In this document: piece by piece, positions 8,474 through 17,906 of the stretch
Position numbering within the stretch: position 1 is the stretch's first letter
Layout of the letters: each line of letters starts with the position of its first letter
Source of the DNA: Ensifer sp. LCM 4579
GTDB lineage: Bacteria > Pseudomonadota > Alphaproteobacteria > Rhizobiales > Rhizobiaceae
DNA length: 64,000 nucleotides
NCBI RefSeq assembly: GCF_001854885.1
Contig: NZ_MDDV01000002.1
Coordinates: forward strand, 329,502 to 393,501
Direction of reading: 5' to 3'
The notes under the pieces: model-generated
What the model was told of the DNA's origin: nothing
The model's database searches: none
Seen by the model: only the letters and a program-made list of their open reading frames with translations
Program-made: the position numbers and the translations under genes

Positions 8474-8955
8474 TCAACCCGGCGGCTTGCAGGACTCCGA
8501 GGGCCTCAGTGCCGCTGCCATGCGCGAGATGACGCCGTCGAAACTCGTCAGCTTCGACTTGCGGTATTGGAGCCGGAAATACGCGGCGCTGCCGTCGCAG
8601 AGCGCGATGGCCCGTGCATAAAGGACGTCGGGGTCGCGCGTGCACGAGTAACTCGCCCATGCAGGCTTGACGAAAAGAATACTCGCCAGCGATCCTCCTT
8701 CTCGTGGCCGATCCGTTCGGCAACGTCCGTTTCAAAGTCTCCGCCGAGAGGATGGGTGCCGAACACGGTCAGGATCGCACCGCTGTCGTGGGCGTCGAAC
8801 CTCGCGCCGACGCCCGTGTCGGTTTGCCGTTGCATCTCGAATCCGGGCGGGATCTCTACCGTATGCCGAAGCGAGGATTGGCGTAGGGGTGCCAATCGTC
8901 TGCCGCCGCCGCACGCAAGGCGAGCCCGGGCAAGAGAGCAAGCGCGGCAACGCAT
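8474..8955 (-). pseudogene. Frameshifted gene for a small exported protein
   Basis: Minus-strand reading gives one protein-like sequence split over three frames. AGGAGG and ATG at 8955 are followed, after a shift in the first codons, by a signal-peptide-like stretch (VAALALLPGLALRAAAADDWHPYANPRFGIR in part). A second shift near 8860 leads to VEIPPGFEMQ...GTHPLGGDFETDVAERIGHEKE. A third near 8690 leads to ILFVKPAWASYSC...DVLYARAIALCDGSAAYFRLQY, ending at the TGA at 8474. Each segment has coding-like composition and they join in order, so this is a decayed gene or, less likely, several sequencing errors. It resembles exported hypothetical proteins of rhizobia; no function is known. Confidence 0.7.
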
Positions 8956-8986
8956 GGGAAATAATCCTCCTGGCTTGGAACGCGTC

Positions 8987-9250
8987 TCAGTCCTCTTCGA
9001 AGATCATTGCGGTGCCGTTGAGACAATAGCGCAATCCCGTCGGCGAGGGGCCGTCAGGGAAGACATGGCCGAGATGATAGGAAGCCGGGTCCGCCGCCAC
9101 AATGGACCGGATCGTGGTTGAATATCGCCGCTGCCGTTCGCGAATATTGGGAACGAAAGGCGATCACGTTGCAGCTTTGCACAGTATTGCCGTCCATTCG
9201 CTTCCTTTTGCGGCCGATTTCTCTTGAGGCGAGCCGGCCCATCTTCTATG
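8987..9250 (-). pseudogene. msrB: Remnant of peptide-methionine (R)-S-oxide reductase
   Basis: The last 42 codons on the minus strand (9113 down to 8987) read as an MsrB C-terminus, with [20 protein letters not shown] followed by [15 protein letters not shown] and stop. The Cys of RYCLN is the catalytic position of the family. Upstream, the frame breaks, and only a faint resemblance to the zinc-binding and GWPSF region remains across other frames. No intact start was found. MsrB repairs oxidised methionine; this copy cannot encode a complete enzyme. The 5' boundary is approximate. Confidence 0.6.
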
Positions 9251-9303
9251 TCCGGTAGCCAACTTGACCCAAGAACGAGGCAGCGAAGGAGCGTGGCAAG
9301 GCG

Positions 9304-11679
9304 ATGGACATGGCGGCCCTGACATTTCTGGCCCTCGGTCTTCCCTTTCTCGCGGCGCTCGTCGCGCCGGTATTGGCGCGTCTGCTCGGCCACAATGCCG
9401 CGTGGCTCCTGGCGCTCGCGCCGGCAGGGGTTTTCGCGCATTTCCTGCGTTTCGTCCCGGATGTCGGAAACGGCGAGGTCGTGACCGGCGGCTATGCCTG
9501 GATACCGTCTTTCAATGTCAGTTTCTCCTGGCTGATCGACGGACTGTCGCTGACTTTCCTGCTACTGATTTCGGGGATCGGGGCGCTGATCGTGCTCTAT
9601 TCCGGCGGCTATCTGAAGGGCCATCCGCATCAGGGCCGCTTCTTTTCCTTCATCCTGATGTTCATGGGATCGATGCAGGGTCTCGTCGCATCGGACAGTT
9701 TCCTGATGCTGTTCGTGTTCTGGGAGCTGACGTCGATCACATCCTTCCTGCTGATCGGCTTCGATCATGACCGCGAGGCGGCCCGCCGCGCCGCGCTGCA
9801 GGCCCTGGTCGTGACCGGGGGCGGCGGCCTGCTGCTGCTCGCGGGGCTGCTCATTCTGTGGAACGTCAGCGGCATTACCCAGTTCTCGCTGCTCCTTTCC
9901 TTCGGCGCCGAGCTCAAGCAAAGCCCGTTCTATCTGGCGGCGCTTCTTCTCGTGCTCGGCGGCGCCTTCACCAAATCGGCTCAGTTTCCGTTTCATTTCT
10001 GGTTGCCGAACGCGATGGAGGCGCCCACGCCCGTTTCGGCCTATCTGCATTCGGCGACGATGGTGAAGGCGGGCGTCTATCTGTTGATGCGGCTTAATCC
10101 GGTTCTCGGAGGCACGCCGGAATGGCAGGTGATCCTGCCGCTTTTCGGCGCCGCTACGCTGATGGCGGGCGCTTTGCTCGCCGTGCGCCAGACGGATCTG
10201 AAGCTGATGCTTGCCTATACGACCATGTCGTCGCTGGGCCTTCTGGTCATGCTGACGGGTCTCGGTTTGCCGCATGCGATCGAGGCGGCGACGCTCTACC
10301 TGGTGGCGCACGCCCTGTTCAAGGGCGCCCTCTTCATGGTGGCCGGCATCATCGATCACGAGGCTGGAATCCGCGATCTGACCCGGCTCGGCGGCCTACG
10401 GTCGGCGATGCCGCTGACCTTCGCGATCGCGCTCGCTGCAGCGCTTTCCATGGGCGGACTGCCGCCCTTCTTCGGCTTTGTCGCGAAGGAGGAGATCTAT
10501 GCGGCGCTATCTTCCTTCGAGCTTCGCTCCGCGGTCTTTGCGGCAGTCGCCATTCTCGGCAACGCGCTGATGTTCGCCGTCGCTTTCGCGATCGCACTAA
10601 AGCCTTTCCTCGGCCCGAAGGTCAACACGCCGAAGCACCCGCATGAGGGGCCGGTGCTGCTATGGCTCGGACCGGCCGTCCTCGCTTTGACAGGTCTGTC
10701 GGCTGCCCTGATGTCCGGCCTTACGCATCGAATTGTTTCTTCGCCCATGGCCTCGGCGATTACCGGCAAACCGACGCCTGTGGAGATCTCGCTCGTGCCG
10801 CATATCGGCATGCCGCTTCTTCTCTCCGGTATCACCGTCGCGGCCGGTGTCGCTTTCTACCTCAATCTCGCTCGGCTGCGCGGGGCAATGGCAACGATCC
10901 TTGCCGATATCGGCTGGGGCCCGGATCGGGGCTTCGACCAGTTCATGCGCGGTCTGGTGCACTCTGCCGTGGCCGTGACCCGACGGCTGCAGAGCGGGCG
11001 GCTCGACGTCTACATGACGGTGACCTTCCTGCTGGTCGCCTTCGTGCTTCTGGCCATACCCTTGCACTACGGCGAATTCCCGCGTGCACCATTCTTCGCC
11101 GCGGATGTCCCCGTGCATGAGCTCGCGATCATGGCGATCGCCGTCGCCGGGCTCCTCGCAATGATGATTGCGCCGGACCGGCTGACCGCCATCGTTTCGC
11201 TCGGCATCCAGGGTTTTGCCGTCGCCATGATCTTCCTGCTCTACGGCGCTCCGGACCTCTCCTTCACCCAGTTCATGATCGAGACCCTTTCGGTCGTCGT
11301 TCTCGCTCTCGTCATGACCCGGCTTCGGCTGTCACCGTCGGACCACCGGCCATGGCGCGAGAAAGTGCCTGACTTTGCGCTCGCGCTCGCCTGCGGCACC
11401 GGCTTCGCCCTTCTCCTGCTGCGCGTAACCGGCGTGCCCTTCGATTCGAGCCTGACGGCCTTCTTCAACGAATATTCGAAGACGATCGCGCATGGGGCGA
11501 ATGTCGTCAACGTCATCATCGTCGATTTCCGCGGCACGGATACGCTCGGCGAAATCACTGTCGTGATGATTGCCGGCCTGTCCATACTTGGGCTCGTGCG
11601 GCTGAGAGCCGGTGCGCTCAAGCGTGCCGCCGCCGCAGAGGTCGTCGTCCAAGAAGAGGATCTAGAGGAACGGGTATGA
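9304..11679 (+). CDS. mnhA: Mrp/Mnh Na+/H+ antiporter subunit A (with MrpB-like C-terminal part)
   Basis: A 791-residue membrane protein and the largest subunit of the Mrp (Mnh/Pha) cation/proton antiporter, related to complex I NuoL. The proton-conducting core (about 120-420) contains [45 protein letters not shown] and the [20 protein letters not shown] helix with its conserved Lys. The C-terminal part (about 600-775) is the MrpB/DUF4040-like extension, including [16 protein letters not shown]. It opens a seven-gene operon and overlaps subunit B by four bases. Two close ATGs exist, at 9304 and 9310. Confidence 0.95.
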   Translation: MDMAALTFLALGLPFLAALVAPVLARLLGHNAAWLLALAPAGVFAHFLRFVPDVGNGEVVTGGYAWIPSFNVSFSWLIDGLSLTFLLLISGIGALIVLYSGGYLKGHPHQGRFFSFILMFMGSMQGLVASDSFLMLFVFWELTSITSFLLIGFDHDREAARRAALQALVVTGGGGLLLLAGLLILWNVSGITQFSLLLSFGAELKQSPFYLAALLLVLGGAFTKSAQFPFHFWLPNAMEAPTPVSAYLHSATMVKAGVYLLMRLNPVLGGTPEWQVILPLFGAATLMAGALLAVRQTDLKLMLAYTTMSSLGLLVMLTGLGLPHAIEAATLYLVAHALFKGALFMVAGIIDHEAGIRDLTRLGGLRSAMPLTFAIALAAALSMGGLPPFFGFVAKEEIYAALSSFELRSAVFAAVAILGNALMFAVAFAIALKPFLGPKVNTPKHPHEGPVLLWLGPAVLALTGLSAALMSGLTHRIVSSPMASAITGKPTPVEISLVPHIGMPLLLSGITVAAGVAFYLNLARLRGAMATILADIGWGPDRGFDQFMRGLVHSAVAVTRRLQSGRLDVYMTVTFLLVAFVLLAIPLHYGEFPRAPFFAADVPVHELAIMAIAVAGLLAMMIAPDRLTAIVSLGIQGFAVAMIFLLYGAPDLSFTQFMIETLSVVVLALVMTRLRLSPSDHRPWREKVPDFALALACGTGFALLLLRVTGVPFDSSLTAFFNEYSKTIAHGANVVNVIIVDFRGTDTLGEITVVMIAGLSILGLVRLRAGALKRAAAAEVVVQEEDLEERV

Positions 11680-12095
11680 GGTCGGTCATCTTCCGCACGG
11701 TGGCCCCATTCCTGACGGGCCTGATGATGCTTTTTTCCGTCTTCGTCTTGCTGCGCGGCCATAATGAGCCGGGCGGCGGCTTTATTGGCGGGCTTATCGC
11801 CGTTTCGGCGCTCGCGATCTACGGTATTGCCCACGGTGTGCAGACCGTGCGGCGCGCCATCTACTTTCATCCGATGACGATCGCAGGCGCCGGTCTCTTT
11901 GCTGCGTCGATCGCCGGCATCGTTTCCCTGGCTGCGGGTGTCCCTTTCATGACTGGATTATGGATCTACCCGTCCTTACTCGGCGTCGAGGTCCCGCTTT
12001 CCACTGTCATGCTGTTCGACACCGGCGTTTATCTGGTGGTCGTCGGCGCCATCAGTTCGATCGCGCTATCACTTGAAGAACGGGGAGGGGAGTGA
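11676..12095 (+). CDS. mnhB: Mrp/Mnh antiporter subunit B
   Basis: A 139-residue, four-helix MnhB-domain protein. It starts [40 protein letters not shown]; the [11 protein letters not shown] loop is the hallmark of subunit B. The start overlaps the subunit A stop by four bases and the end overlaps subunit C by four bases, indicating translational coupling. Confidence 0.95.
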   Translation: MRSVIFRTVAPFLTGLMMLFSVFVLLRGHNEPGGGFIGGLIAVSALAIYGIAHGVQTVRRAIYFHPMTIAGAGLFAASIAGIVSLAAGVPFMTGLWIYPSLLGVEVPLSTVMLFDTGVYLVVVGAISSIALSLEERGGE

Positions 12096-12472
12096 TGGAG
12101 GCCTGGTTTGCCCTGCTGGTCGGCGTCTTTTTCACCGTCGCCGTCTACCTGATGCTTTCGAAGTTCATCATCCGTGTGCTTCTGGGCGTCGCGGTTCTCG
12201 GAAACGCCGTCAATCTGCTGATCTTCACCGGCGGGCGCCTGATGCGCGGGGTGCCGCCCGTCATTGCCGATGATGCCCAAGTGCTGGCCGGACCCGCCGC
12301 CAACGCCTTGCCGCAGGCGCTGATTCTGACGGCCATCGTCATTTCCTTTTCCTTCTTCGCCTTTCTGCTCGTTCTCTCATGGCGTGCCTACGACGATCTC
12401 GAGACCGACAATACGGATGAGATGCGCGTCGCCGAGCCGGTGAATGAGCCGGCGCCACCGCTGGGATACTGA
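12092..12472 (+). CDS. mnhC: Mrp/Mnh antiporter subunit C (NuoK-like)
   Basis: A 126-residue NuoK-like subunit with three transmembrane helices. The second helix, [21 protein letters not shown], and the segment [20 protein letters not shown] (here [17 protein letters not shown]) are diagnostic of MnhC/PhaC. It overlaps subunit B by four bases and ends seven bases before the chosen start of subunit D. Confidence 0.95.
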   Translation: MMEAWFALLVGVFFTVAVYLMLSKFIIRVLLGVAVLGNAVNLLIFTGGRLMRGVPPVIADDAQVLAGPAANALPQALILTAIVISFSFFAFLLVLSWRAYDDLETDNTDEMRVAEPVNEPAPPLGY

Positions 12473-12479
12473 CTGCGTC

Positions 12480-14039
12480 ATGGCTGCTTCGACCTCTCCC
12501 CCTCTAGACCTTTCCGCTGCGCTGGTCCTTGCGCCGCCGACTGCAGCCGAGTGGCTGGTAATCCTACCCGTCGTCTGGTGTCTGATCCTGGGCGCGCTTC
12601 TCGTGATGATGCGCCGCAACGTCAGCCTCCATCCGGTGATCGCCATCGTGGGACTGGCCGGGCTGGTGGGAATCGATGGACTGCTCCTCCTCGAGGTCAT
12701 CAGGAACGGCCCCCTGACGATGGTGATGGGGCGCTGGCTGCCGCCCTTCGGCATTGCGTTCACGGCCGACCTGACGGGCGCACTATTTGCGCTCATCGCC
12801 GCTCTGGTTGCGCTTGCCGCCGGCGTCTTCTCGATCGCCGACATCAACGACAGCGGCCGGCGCTACGGCTTCTACCCGTTGCTGATGGTGCTGATGGCGG
12901 GCGTCACGGGAGCCTTCATGACAGGCGATGTCTTCAACCTCTATGTCTGGTTCGAAGTTCTGCTGATCTCCTCCTTCGGGCTTCTCGTCCTCGGCTCAGA
13001 ACATGAGCAGATCGACGGAACGGTGAAATACGGCTTCCTCAATCTCGTCGCGACGACGCTGTTCCTGGTTGCCACTGGCTACCTCTACGCCGTGTTCGGC
13101 ACGCTCAACATGGCCGATATCGCACGCAAGGCGGAGGGGCTGCGCAGCAACGCGCCGCTGATGACGCTGGCGGGGCTCTATACGCTGGCTTTCGGCATGA
13201 AGGCGGCGGCATTCCCCGTCAATTTCTGGCTCCCCGCCTCCTATCATACGCCGCGCGTGGTGGTTTCGGCGCTCTTCGCGGGCCTGCTTACCAAGGTCGG
13301 AATCTACGCGCTGATCCGCGTGATGGTCATGCTGCTGCCGGTCGAACGGGAGGAACTGAGTTTCGTACTAGCCATAGCCGCCTCCCTGACGATGATCGTC
13401 GGAGTTCTCGGGGCGCTCGCCCAGTCCGATTTCCGCCGCCTGCTCGGCTTTCTCATCATCTCGGGCATCGGTTCGATCCTTGCCGGCATTGCCGTGGGCG
13501 GCCCGGGCGGCATTGGCGGCGCCATATTCTACGCCCTGCACTCGATGCTCGTCATGACCGCGCTCTATTTCGCTTCCGGTATCGCCATGCGTCTCGGTGC
13601 GAGCGCCTCGATCGTCACGCTTGCCGGCCTTTATCGCCGCCATGTCGGGTTCGCCGCTCTAAGCCTGATGCTGTGCTTTGCCGTCTCCGGGCTGCCGCCC
13701 TTCTCCGGTTTCTGGCCGAAGGTGATGCTGGTGAAGGCGGCGCTCGATATCGGCGCCTGGTGGCTCGCGGCAGTCCTGCTCCTTGCCGGCTTCCTCACCA
13801 CAATCGCCACCGGCCGACTTTTCCTGCTGGCCTATTGGCGCGAGCAGGCCGTAGCGGTCGGCGAGACGCCGCCGCTGCCCGCAGCGACGCTGGCACCGCT
13901 TGCTGCCCTCACCTTGCTGACTTTGGTACTCGGTCTTTATCCCGAGCCTCTGCTTGCGACGATCCAGGATGCGGCGGCGGGGCTTGACGATCCGTCCGCC
14001 TATAGGGAATCGGTCTTTCCGGGAGGGTGGCCGCAATGA
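12480..14039 (+). CDS. mnhD: Mrp/Mnh antiporter subunit D (NuoN/NuoM-like)
   Basis: A 519-residue proton-translocating subunit with about 14 helices. Key segments are FNLYVWFEVLLISSFGL with the conserved Glu, the AAAFPVNFWLPASYHTPRVVVSALFAGLLTKVG helix pair with the conserved Lys, and FAVSGLPPFSGFWPK. I chose the ATG at 12480 because it begins just after the subunit C stop; a start at 12444 would overlap C by 29 bases and add a charged non-helical tail. The 3' end overlaps subunit E by four bases. Confidence 0.95.
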   Translation: MAASTSPPLDLSAALVLAPPTAAEWLVILPVVWCLILGALLVMMRRNVSLHPVIAIVGLAGLVGIDGLLLLEVIRNGPLTMVMGRWLPPFGIAFTADLTGALFALIAALVALAAGVFSIADINDSGRRYGFYPLLMVLMAGVTGAFMTGDVFNLYVWFEVLLISSFGLLVLGSEHEQIDGTVKYGFLNLVATTLFLVATGYLYAVFGTLNMADIARKAEGLRSNAPLMTLAGLYTLAFGMKAAAFPVNFWLPASYHTPRVVVSALFAGLLTKVGIYALIRVMVMLLPVEREELSFVLAIAASLTMIVGVLGALAQSDFRRLLGFLIISGIGSILAGIAVGGPGGIGGAIFYALHSMLVMTALYFASGIAMRLGASASIVTLAGLYRRHVGFAALSLMLCFAVSGLPPFSGFWPKVMLVKAALDIGAWWLAAVLLLAGFLTTIATGRLFLLAYWREQAVAVGETPPLPAATLAPLAALTLLTLVLGLYPEPLLATIQDAAAGLDDPSAYRESVFPGGWPQ

Positions 14040-14512
14040 AGTTCCTGGCGATCAACCTTATCCTGACCGTCATCTGGGGCACTATCAGCGCCAGTTTCAC
14101 GCCGGCCAACCTCCTGCTCGGCTTTGCGGTGGGGGCATTGTCGCTCTGGCTGATCCGCCGCGAGTTGAAGCCCGTCACCTATCCGATCAGACCCTTGCGG
14201 CTGGTGCTGCTCCTTGCGCTGTTCATAAAGGAACTTGCCGTCTCGGCGACCAAAGTCGCGATCCTGGTGACACGCAAGAAGATGGCGCTTAAGCCCGGCA
14301 TTTTCGCCTATCCGCTCACGGCGAGGAGCGATTTCGAGATTACCCTGCTTGCCAATCTCATTACGCTCACGCCCGGTACGCTGTCGGTGGATGTCTCCGG
14401 GGACCGCAAAACGCTCTATGTCCATGCATTGGATTGCGCCGATCCGGGTGCGTTGCGACAGGATATTGCGCGCGGCTTCGAACGGCGCATTCGGGAGGCT
14501 TTCGAACGATGA
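14036..14512 (+). CDS. mnhE: Mrp/Mnh antiporter subunit E
   Basis: A 158-residue MnhE-type protein ([17 protein letters not shown]) with two or three N-terminal helices. A soluble C-terminal part carries [31 protein letters not shown], the family signature. Its start overlaps the subunit D stop (ATGA) and its end overlaps subunit F. It is needed for assembly or activity of the Mrp complex in studied bacteria. Confidence 0.95.
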   Translation: MKFLAINLILTVIWGTISASFTPANLLLGFAVGALSLWLIRRELKPVTYPIRPLRLVLLLALFIKELAVSATKVAILVTRKKMALKPGIFAYPLTARSDFEITLLANLITLTPGTLSVDVSGDRKTLYVHALDCADPGALRQDIARGFERRIREAFER

Positions 14513-14895
14513 ACTCCCAGTGGGTCTTGAGCGCCGCCATCAGCCTTTCCTTGGTCCTTCTGTCTGTCGCCCTGCTTCTGACAGTCGTGCGCATCGTCCG
14601 CGGCCCGACGCTGCCGGACCGGGTACTCGGTCTCGACATGCTGGTGGCAATTGCCATCGGCTTCATCGCGGTGATCGCCGTCAAGACCGGATACGGCCTC
14701 TATATCGATATCGCGATTGCCCTTGGACTTGTCGGTTTTCTCGCGACCATCGCGCTGGCACGCTTCGTCATGACGCGCGGACTAGCGCCGGAGCGCACCG
14801 CCAGGGTTGCGGCGGCGACCGTGGGCGCAAAACCAGCTCCAAAACAGACAAAGGCAGGACGGCCGAACCGTCGCAAACGCAGGGGAGGGCGCTAA
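14509..14895 (+). CDS. mnhF: Mrp/Mnh antiporter subunit F
   Basis: A 128-residue protein whose first 100 residues form the three-helix MnhF domain ([30 protein letters not shown]). The C-terminal tail of about 30 residues is rich in Lys, Arg and Pro and is longer than in most MnhF proteins. The start ATG overlaps the subunit E stop by four bases. The TAA overlaps the ATG of subunit G by one base (TAATG). Confidence 0.95.
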   Translation: MNSQWVLSAAISLSLVLLSVALLLTVVRIVRGPTLPDRVLGLDMLVAIAIGFIAVIAVKTGYGLYIDIAIALGLVGFLATIALARFVMTRGLAPERTARVAAATVGAKPAPKQTKAGRPNRRKRRGGR

Positions 14896-15254
14896 TGGGG
14901 GGCCAGATCGAAGCCATTATCACGCTTCTCGTCGCTCTCATCATGATCGTGGGTGCGAGTTTCTCCCTCCTGGCGGCTCTCGGCGTCATCCGGTTTCCGG
15001 ACCTGTACACCCGCATGCATGCGGCTTCGAAGGCGGGAACGGTCGGATCCGGTCTGCTGCTTTTCGCTGCGGGTCTGCATTCGCTCGATCCGGCGATCTT
15101 CGCGCGTGCGCTTGCAGCCTTTGTTTTCTTCGTGCTGACGGCGCCGATCTCGGCCCATCTACTGGCGAAGGCCGCACATCAGGCAGGTTACAGGATGTCA
15201 AGACTATCGGTGATAGATCAGCTGCCGCAAAAGGAAGAGGCGCGGAGCCTTTGA
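14895..15254 (+). CDS. mnhG: Mrp/Mnh antiporter subunit G
   Basis: A 119-residue three-helix MnhG protein starting [49 protein letters not shown]; the [20 protein letters not shown] loop is the family signature. It ends the operon, completing the full A-G set. The complex exchanges Na+ or K+ for protons and supports pH and salt adaptation; in rhizobia the pha systems of this type have been tied to symbiosis. Confidence 0.95.
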   Translation: MGGQIEAIITLLVALIMIVGASFSLLAALGVIRFPDLYTRMHAASKAGTVGSGLLLFAAGLHSLDPAIFARALAAFVFFVLTAPISAHLLAKAAHQAGYRMSRLSVIDQLPQKEEARSL

Positions 15255-15648
15255 GCGGCGCCGTTTCTGTCCCTTTATTTCCGGCAATTTCGAGCGCGAC
15301 GGGCAAATTAGTGGCTTTGAATAGATTTGCTGGACGCCGGTGAAAATTATGTTTTGACTTTTCCTAGATCAGTGTTAATCCACTAAATGAAAAGTGTCGT
15401 CGTCGATAAATACTTTGAACTGAAATTCCAGCTTGGGTTGTGATTCTTTCCTGTTGCTTCGAGGCGGCGGCCAGCTCGGTGCCTTGGTGACGTTTCCCAT
15501 CGCAACTTGAGCCTTGATGTTGCGGCGGAGCCGGGTTCCCCTGCAATGACCGTCCAGTTTCAAAAGTGAGTTCGGCGGCATTTTCTAACATGTTTCCTCC
15601 CGAAACGTCATTTCGGGATATGTTGCTGAGTTCCGATAGGAGAAGAAG
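15255..15648 (+). promoter_or_regulatory. mucR promoter and long leader
   Basis: About 394 bases between the antiporter operon and mucR, AT-rich around 15300-15420. A possible promoter is TTGACT (15354-15359) with TAATCC 16 bases downstream, which would give a leader of about 260 bases. A perfect inverted repeat, TCCCGAAA-CGTCA-TTTCGGGA (15598-15618), lies 30 bases before the start codon, close to the ribosome binding site AGGAG. MucR/Ros regulators repress their own genes through upstream AT-rich sites. No credible coding frame was found here. Confidence 0.45.
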
Positions 15649-16080
15649 ATGACAGAAACCACGCTCGGTGCGAGCAACGAACTCTTGGTAGAGCTGACGG
15701 CGGAAATCGTAGCGGCCTATGTCAGCAACCACGTGGTTCCGGTTGCCGAGCTTCCGACGCTGATCGCCGACGTTCATTCCGCGCTCAACAATACAACCGC
15801 TCCTGCGCCGGTGGTCGCTCCCGTCGAGAAGCCGAAGCCGGCGGTCTCGGTCCGCAAGTCGGTGCAGGACGATCAGATCACCTGCCTCGAATGCGGCGGC
15901 ACCTTCAAGTCGCTGAAGCGCCATCTGATGACCCATCACAATCTGTCGCCGGAAGAATATCGCGAAAAATGGGACCTGCCCGCCGACTACCCGATGGTCG
16001 CGCCCGCTTACGCGGAAGCCCGCTCGCGCCTGGCCAAGGAGATGGGCCTCGGCCAGCGTCGAAAGCGTCGCGGCAAGTAA
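15649..16080 (+). CDS. mucR: MucR/Ros family zinc-finger transcriptional regulator
   Basis: A 143-residue protein with the prokaryotic C2H2 finger [20 protein letters not shown] (about residues 79-98, C-x2-C-x9-H-x3-HH) and the following [20 protein letters not shown] segment that completes the Ros/MucR DNA-binding domain. The basic tail is GQRRKRRGK. Length and sequence fit S. meliloti MucR. That regulator controls exopolysaccharide (succinoglycan versus galactoglucan) and motility genes and is conserved as a global regulator in Rhizobiales. The start has AGGAG seven to eight bases upstream. Confidence 0.96.
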   Translation: MTETTLGASNELLVELTAEIVAAYVSNHVVPVAELPTLIADVHSALNNTTAPAPVVAPVEKPKPAVSVRKSVQDDQITCLECGGTFKSLKRHLMTHHNLSPEEYREKWDLPADYPMVAPAYAEARSRLAKEMGLGQRRKRRGK

Positions 16081-16325
16081 GCGCTGTCGCCGGTGGCGGT
16101 TGCCGTGACCGGCGCGTTCCTTTGCGAATTCGGGGCCGGGCTGCTTCCGTCCGGCCAAGCGCGCAAACGTCCACTTTCCACCGCTGCACGTCCTGGTTCT
16201 CAGATTGCCTCATCGGCCTGAAAACCGAATTGAGAAAGCATGGTGCGCAGCGTCAAAGGATTACGGACGCACTGCGCTGCAAAACGCGGTCGATATTGGG
16301 GAGAGATGCCCTCGGTGCAACGGCA

Positions 16326-16748
16326 TCACGCCGGCAGGCGCGTTTCGGCCTCGCTCTTGATTCGCCGGACCATGGAACGCAGACCGTTGGCGCGCTGGGC
16401 CGACAGATGTTCGATGAGACCGATCTTGCCGAAGATCTCGAGAGCATCGATCTTGGCGATTTCGGAGGCGTGCTTGCCGGAAAAGATGGCCAGTGCGATG
16501 GCCACGAGGCCCCGGACGATGTGGGCGTCCGACTCGCCGTGAAAAGTGAGGACCGGGTCTTCGGGATCACCCGCCGTTTCGGTCACCAGCCAAACCTGAC
16601 TTGCGCAACCCTGTACCTTGTTTTCACTCGTTCTCAAGGCCTCCGGCATCTCCGGCAGCCCCTTGCCAAGCTCGATCACAAAGCGGTAGCGGTCCTCCCA
16701 TTCTTCCAGGTAGGCAAAATCGTCGATGATCTGGTCGAGGGAAGTCAT
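16326..16748 (-). CDS. sufE: SufE family Fe-S cluster assembly protein
   Basis: A 140-residue SufE protein starting MTSLDQIIDDFAYLEEWEDRYRFVIELGKGLPEMPE. The loop with the sulfur-accepting Cys is KVQGCASQVWLV, the family's active-site motif. SufE accepts persulfide from the cysteine desulfurase SufS and passes it to the SufBCD scaffold. The inner ATG (16748) matches the usual N-terminus; the frame is open upstream to 16865, but those 39 codons do not look like SufE. No other suf genes are in this window. Confidence 0.93.
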   Translation of the reverse strand: MTSLDQIIDDFAYLEEWEDRYRFVIELGKGLPEMPEALRTSENKVQGCASQVWLVTETAGDPEDPVLTFHGESDAHIVRGLVAIALAIFSGKHASEIAKIDALEIFGKIGLIEHLSAQRANGLRSMVRRIKSEAETRLPA

Positions 16749-16942
16749 GGCCCATCCGATATTGGCGTTGTGCGCCCGCCGAAGAATGCGTTCTTCTCGA
16801 TCCTTCGGCCTCTCCGAGGATACATCCTTCATATAGGCGATGCCGGCCGCAAAGAGAACAGCCAATGATCATTCGGTGATTAACGATCGGTGGCGCAGCG
16901 CCATCGCGCCCGCCGCACGACATCGCCTGCCGAATGCAAGTT

Positions 16943-17380
16943 CTATCTGGCGGCCGCTGTCTTGGGATCGAGACGCGGCTCGGGGACCGGAGTGCGCTTG
17001 AAGCTTGGCATGGTATCATGCGCCGTCTTTTCTGGGGTGTGGTCTTCGATCGCGCCGACCGTGCCGGTCATGATCTTGGCGTCGGGTGTCGCCGGGCCCG
17101 TCCCGGCGAACTGGGTGTCAAGGAACTCATAGGCGATCCGCGCGCCCTCGCGGGCGCGATGACCGAGTGCGACGAAGGTTTCCGCGCCCTTCGCGCAAAC
17201 ATCGGGCTTCTCGGCGCAGATCGCACTAATGTAGCGGATCGCTTCGTTGGCTGCGGAGAAGGTGTCTCCGATCTCGATCGTCGGCCCCTGATCGAGCTTT
17301 GTGCTGCTCGATGGATCGAGAAAGGGCAGGAGAACCAGCACCAGCGAAAACCAGAATGTCGCCTTTACGAGAAACCACAT
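16943..17380 (-). CDS. DUF5330 domain-containing protein
   Basis: A 145-residue protein beginning MWFLVKATFWFSLVLVLLPFL, a single N-terminal membrane anchor. A domain containing FSAANEAIRYISAICAEKPDVCAKGAETFVALGHRAREGARIAYEFL follows, then a Pro/Thr/Lys-rich tail. This matches the DUF5330 family of Rhizobiales; its function is unknown. The ATG at 17380 was chosen because the anchor begins there; the extra 23 codons upstream are polar and unlike the family. Confidence 0.82.
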   Translation of the reverse strand: MWFLVKATFWFSLVLVLLPFLDPSSSTKLDQGPTIEIGDTFSAANEAIRYISAICAEKPDVCAKGAETFVALGHRAREGARIAYEFLDTQFAGTGPATPDAKIMTGTVGAIEDHTPEKTAHDTMPSFKRTPVPEPRLDPKTAAAR

Positions 17381-17906
17381 GGTCCGAGCATCCTCTGTTC
17401 GCTTGTCGGAAATTGGCGCGTTCCTGCGCCATGTCGGAGCCGTCGGCATTTCCGCTCATGTCACGAGATCGACGATAATGTGCGAATCACAAGGCTGCTT
17501 TTCAAAAACCGGTCGGATTTGCTTAGAATTTTAAGGAAGCGTGCAATTTCGACGTGTCATACAACCAAATGCCTCGGATTTTAAGGATCGCCGTTAAGAT
17601 ACGTGGCGAAACGCGCGAGGCAACCGTCGGCGCCGAGGGCATTGGCACCGCCATGCCTTGCCCAATTGGTTAACACGAGCCGGAAAATCCACCAAAATCC
17701 ACCGCTTACGCCCCGTTAACCACAACCGATGAAGCTTGGAGGAATTGCTTCAAATCGGGAATTTTCGGCCTTTTCCGCGGGCCCTCTGGGATACCCGCTT
17801 ATTCTTTCATTAAGTCGGGAATGCGAGATTCAAAGCATAAAGAGGCGACCGGATTTCGGCGCGGCAAAACCGCGGCAGCGCCCCGGAAACGCCTCGCAAA
17901 ACAACA
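17381..17906. other. Divergent intergenic region with short repeats
   Basis: About 526 bases separate DUF5330 (minus) from a histidine kinase gene (plus). ATTTTAAGGA occurs twice exactly 50 bases apart (17528-17537 and 17578-17587). AAAATCCACC is repeated in tandem near 17688-17702, and GTTAAC occurs near 17668 and 17715. These resemble CtrA half-sites, but no full TTAA-N7-TTAA site is present. It presumably holds two divergent promoters; no gene was found. Confidence 0.35.

Noticed and set aside
16088..16114. Hairpin CGCCGGT...ACCGGCG after mucR as a terminator
   Set aside because: The stem is only seven bases with a 13-base loop and no T-tract; too weak to call.
15364..16158. Minus-strand 264-codon frame across mucR and its leader
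   Set aside because: It runs opposite mucR and through its regulatory region; no domain and no start signal.
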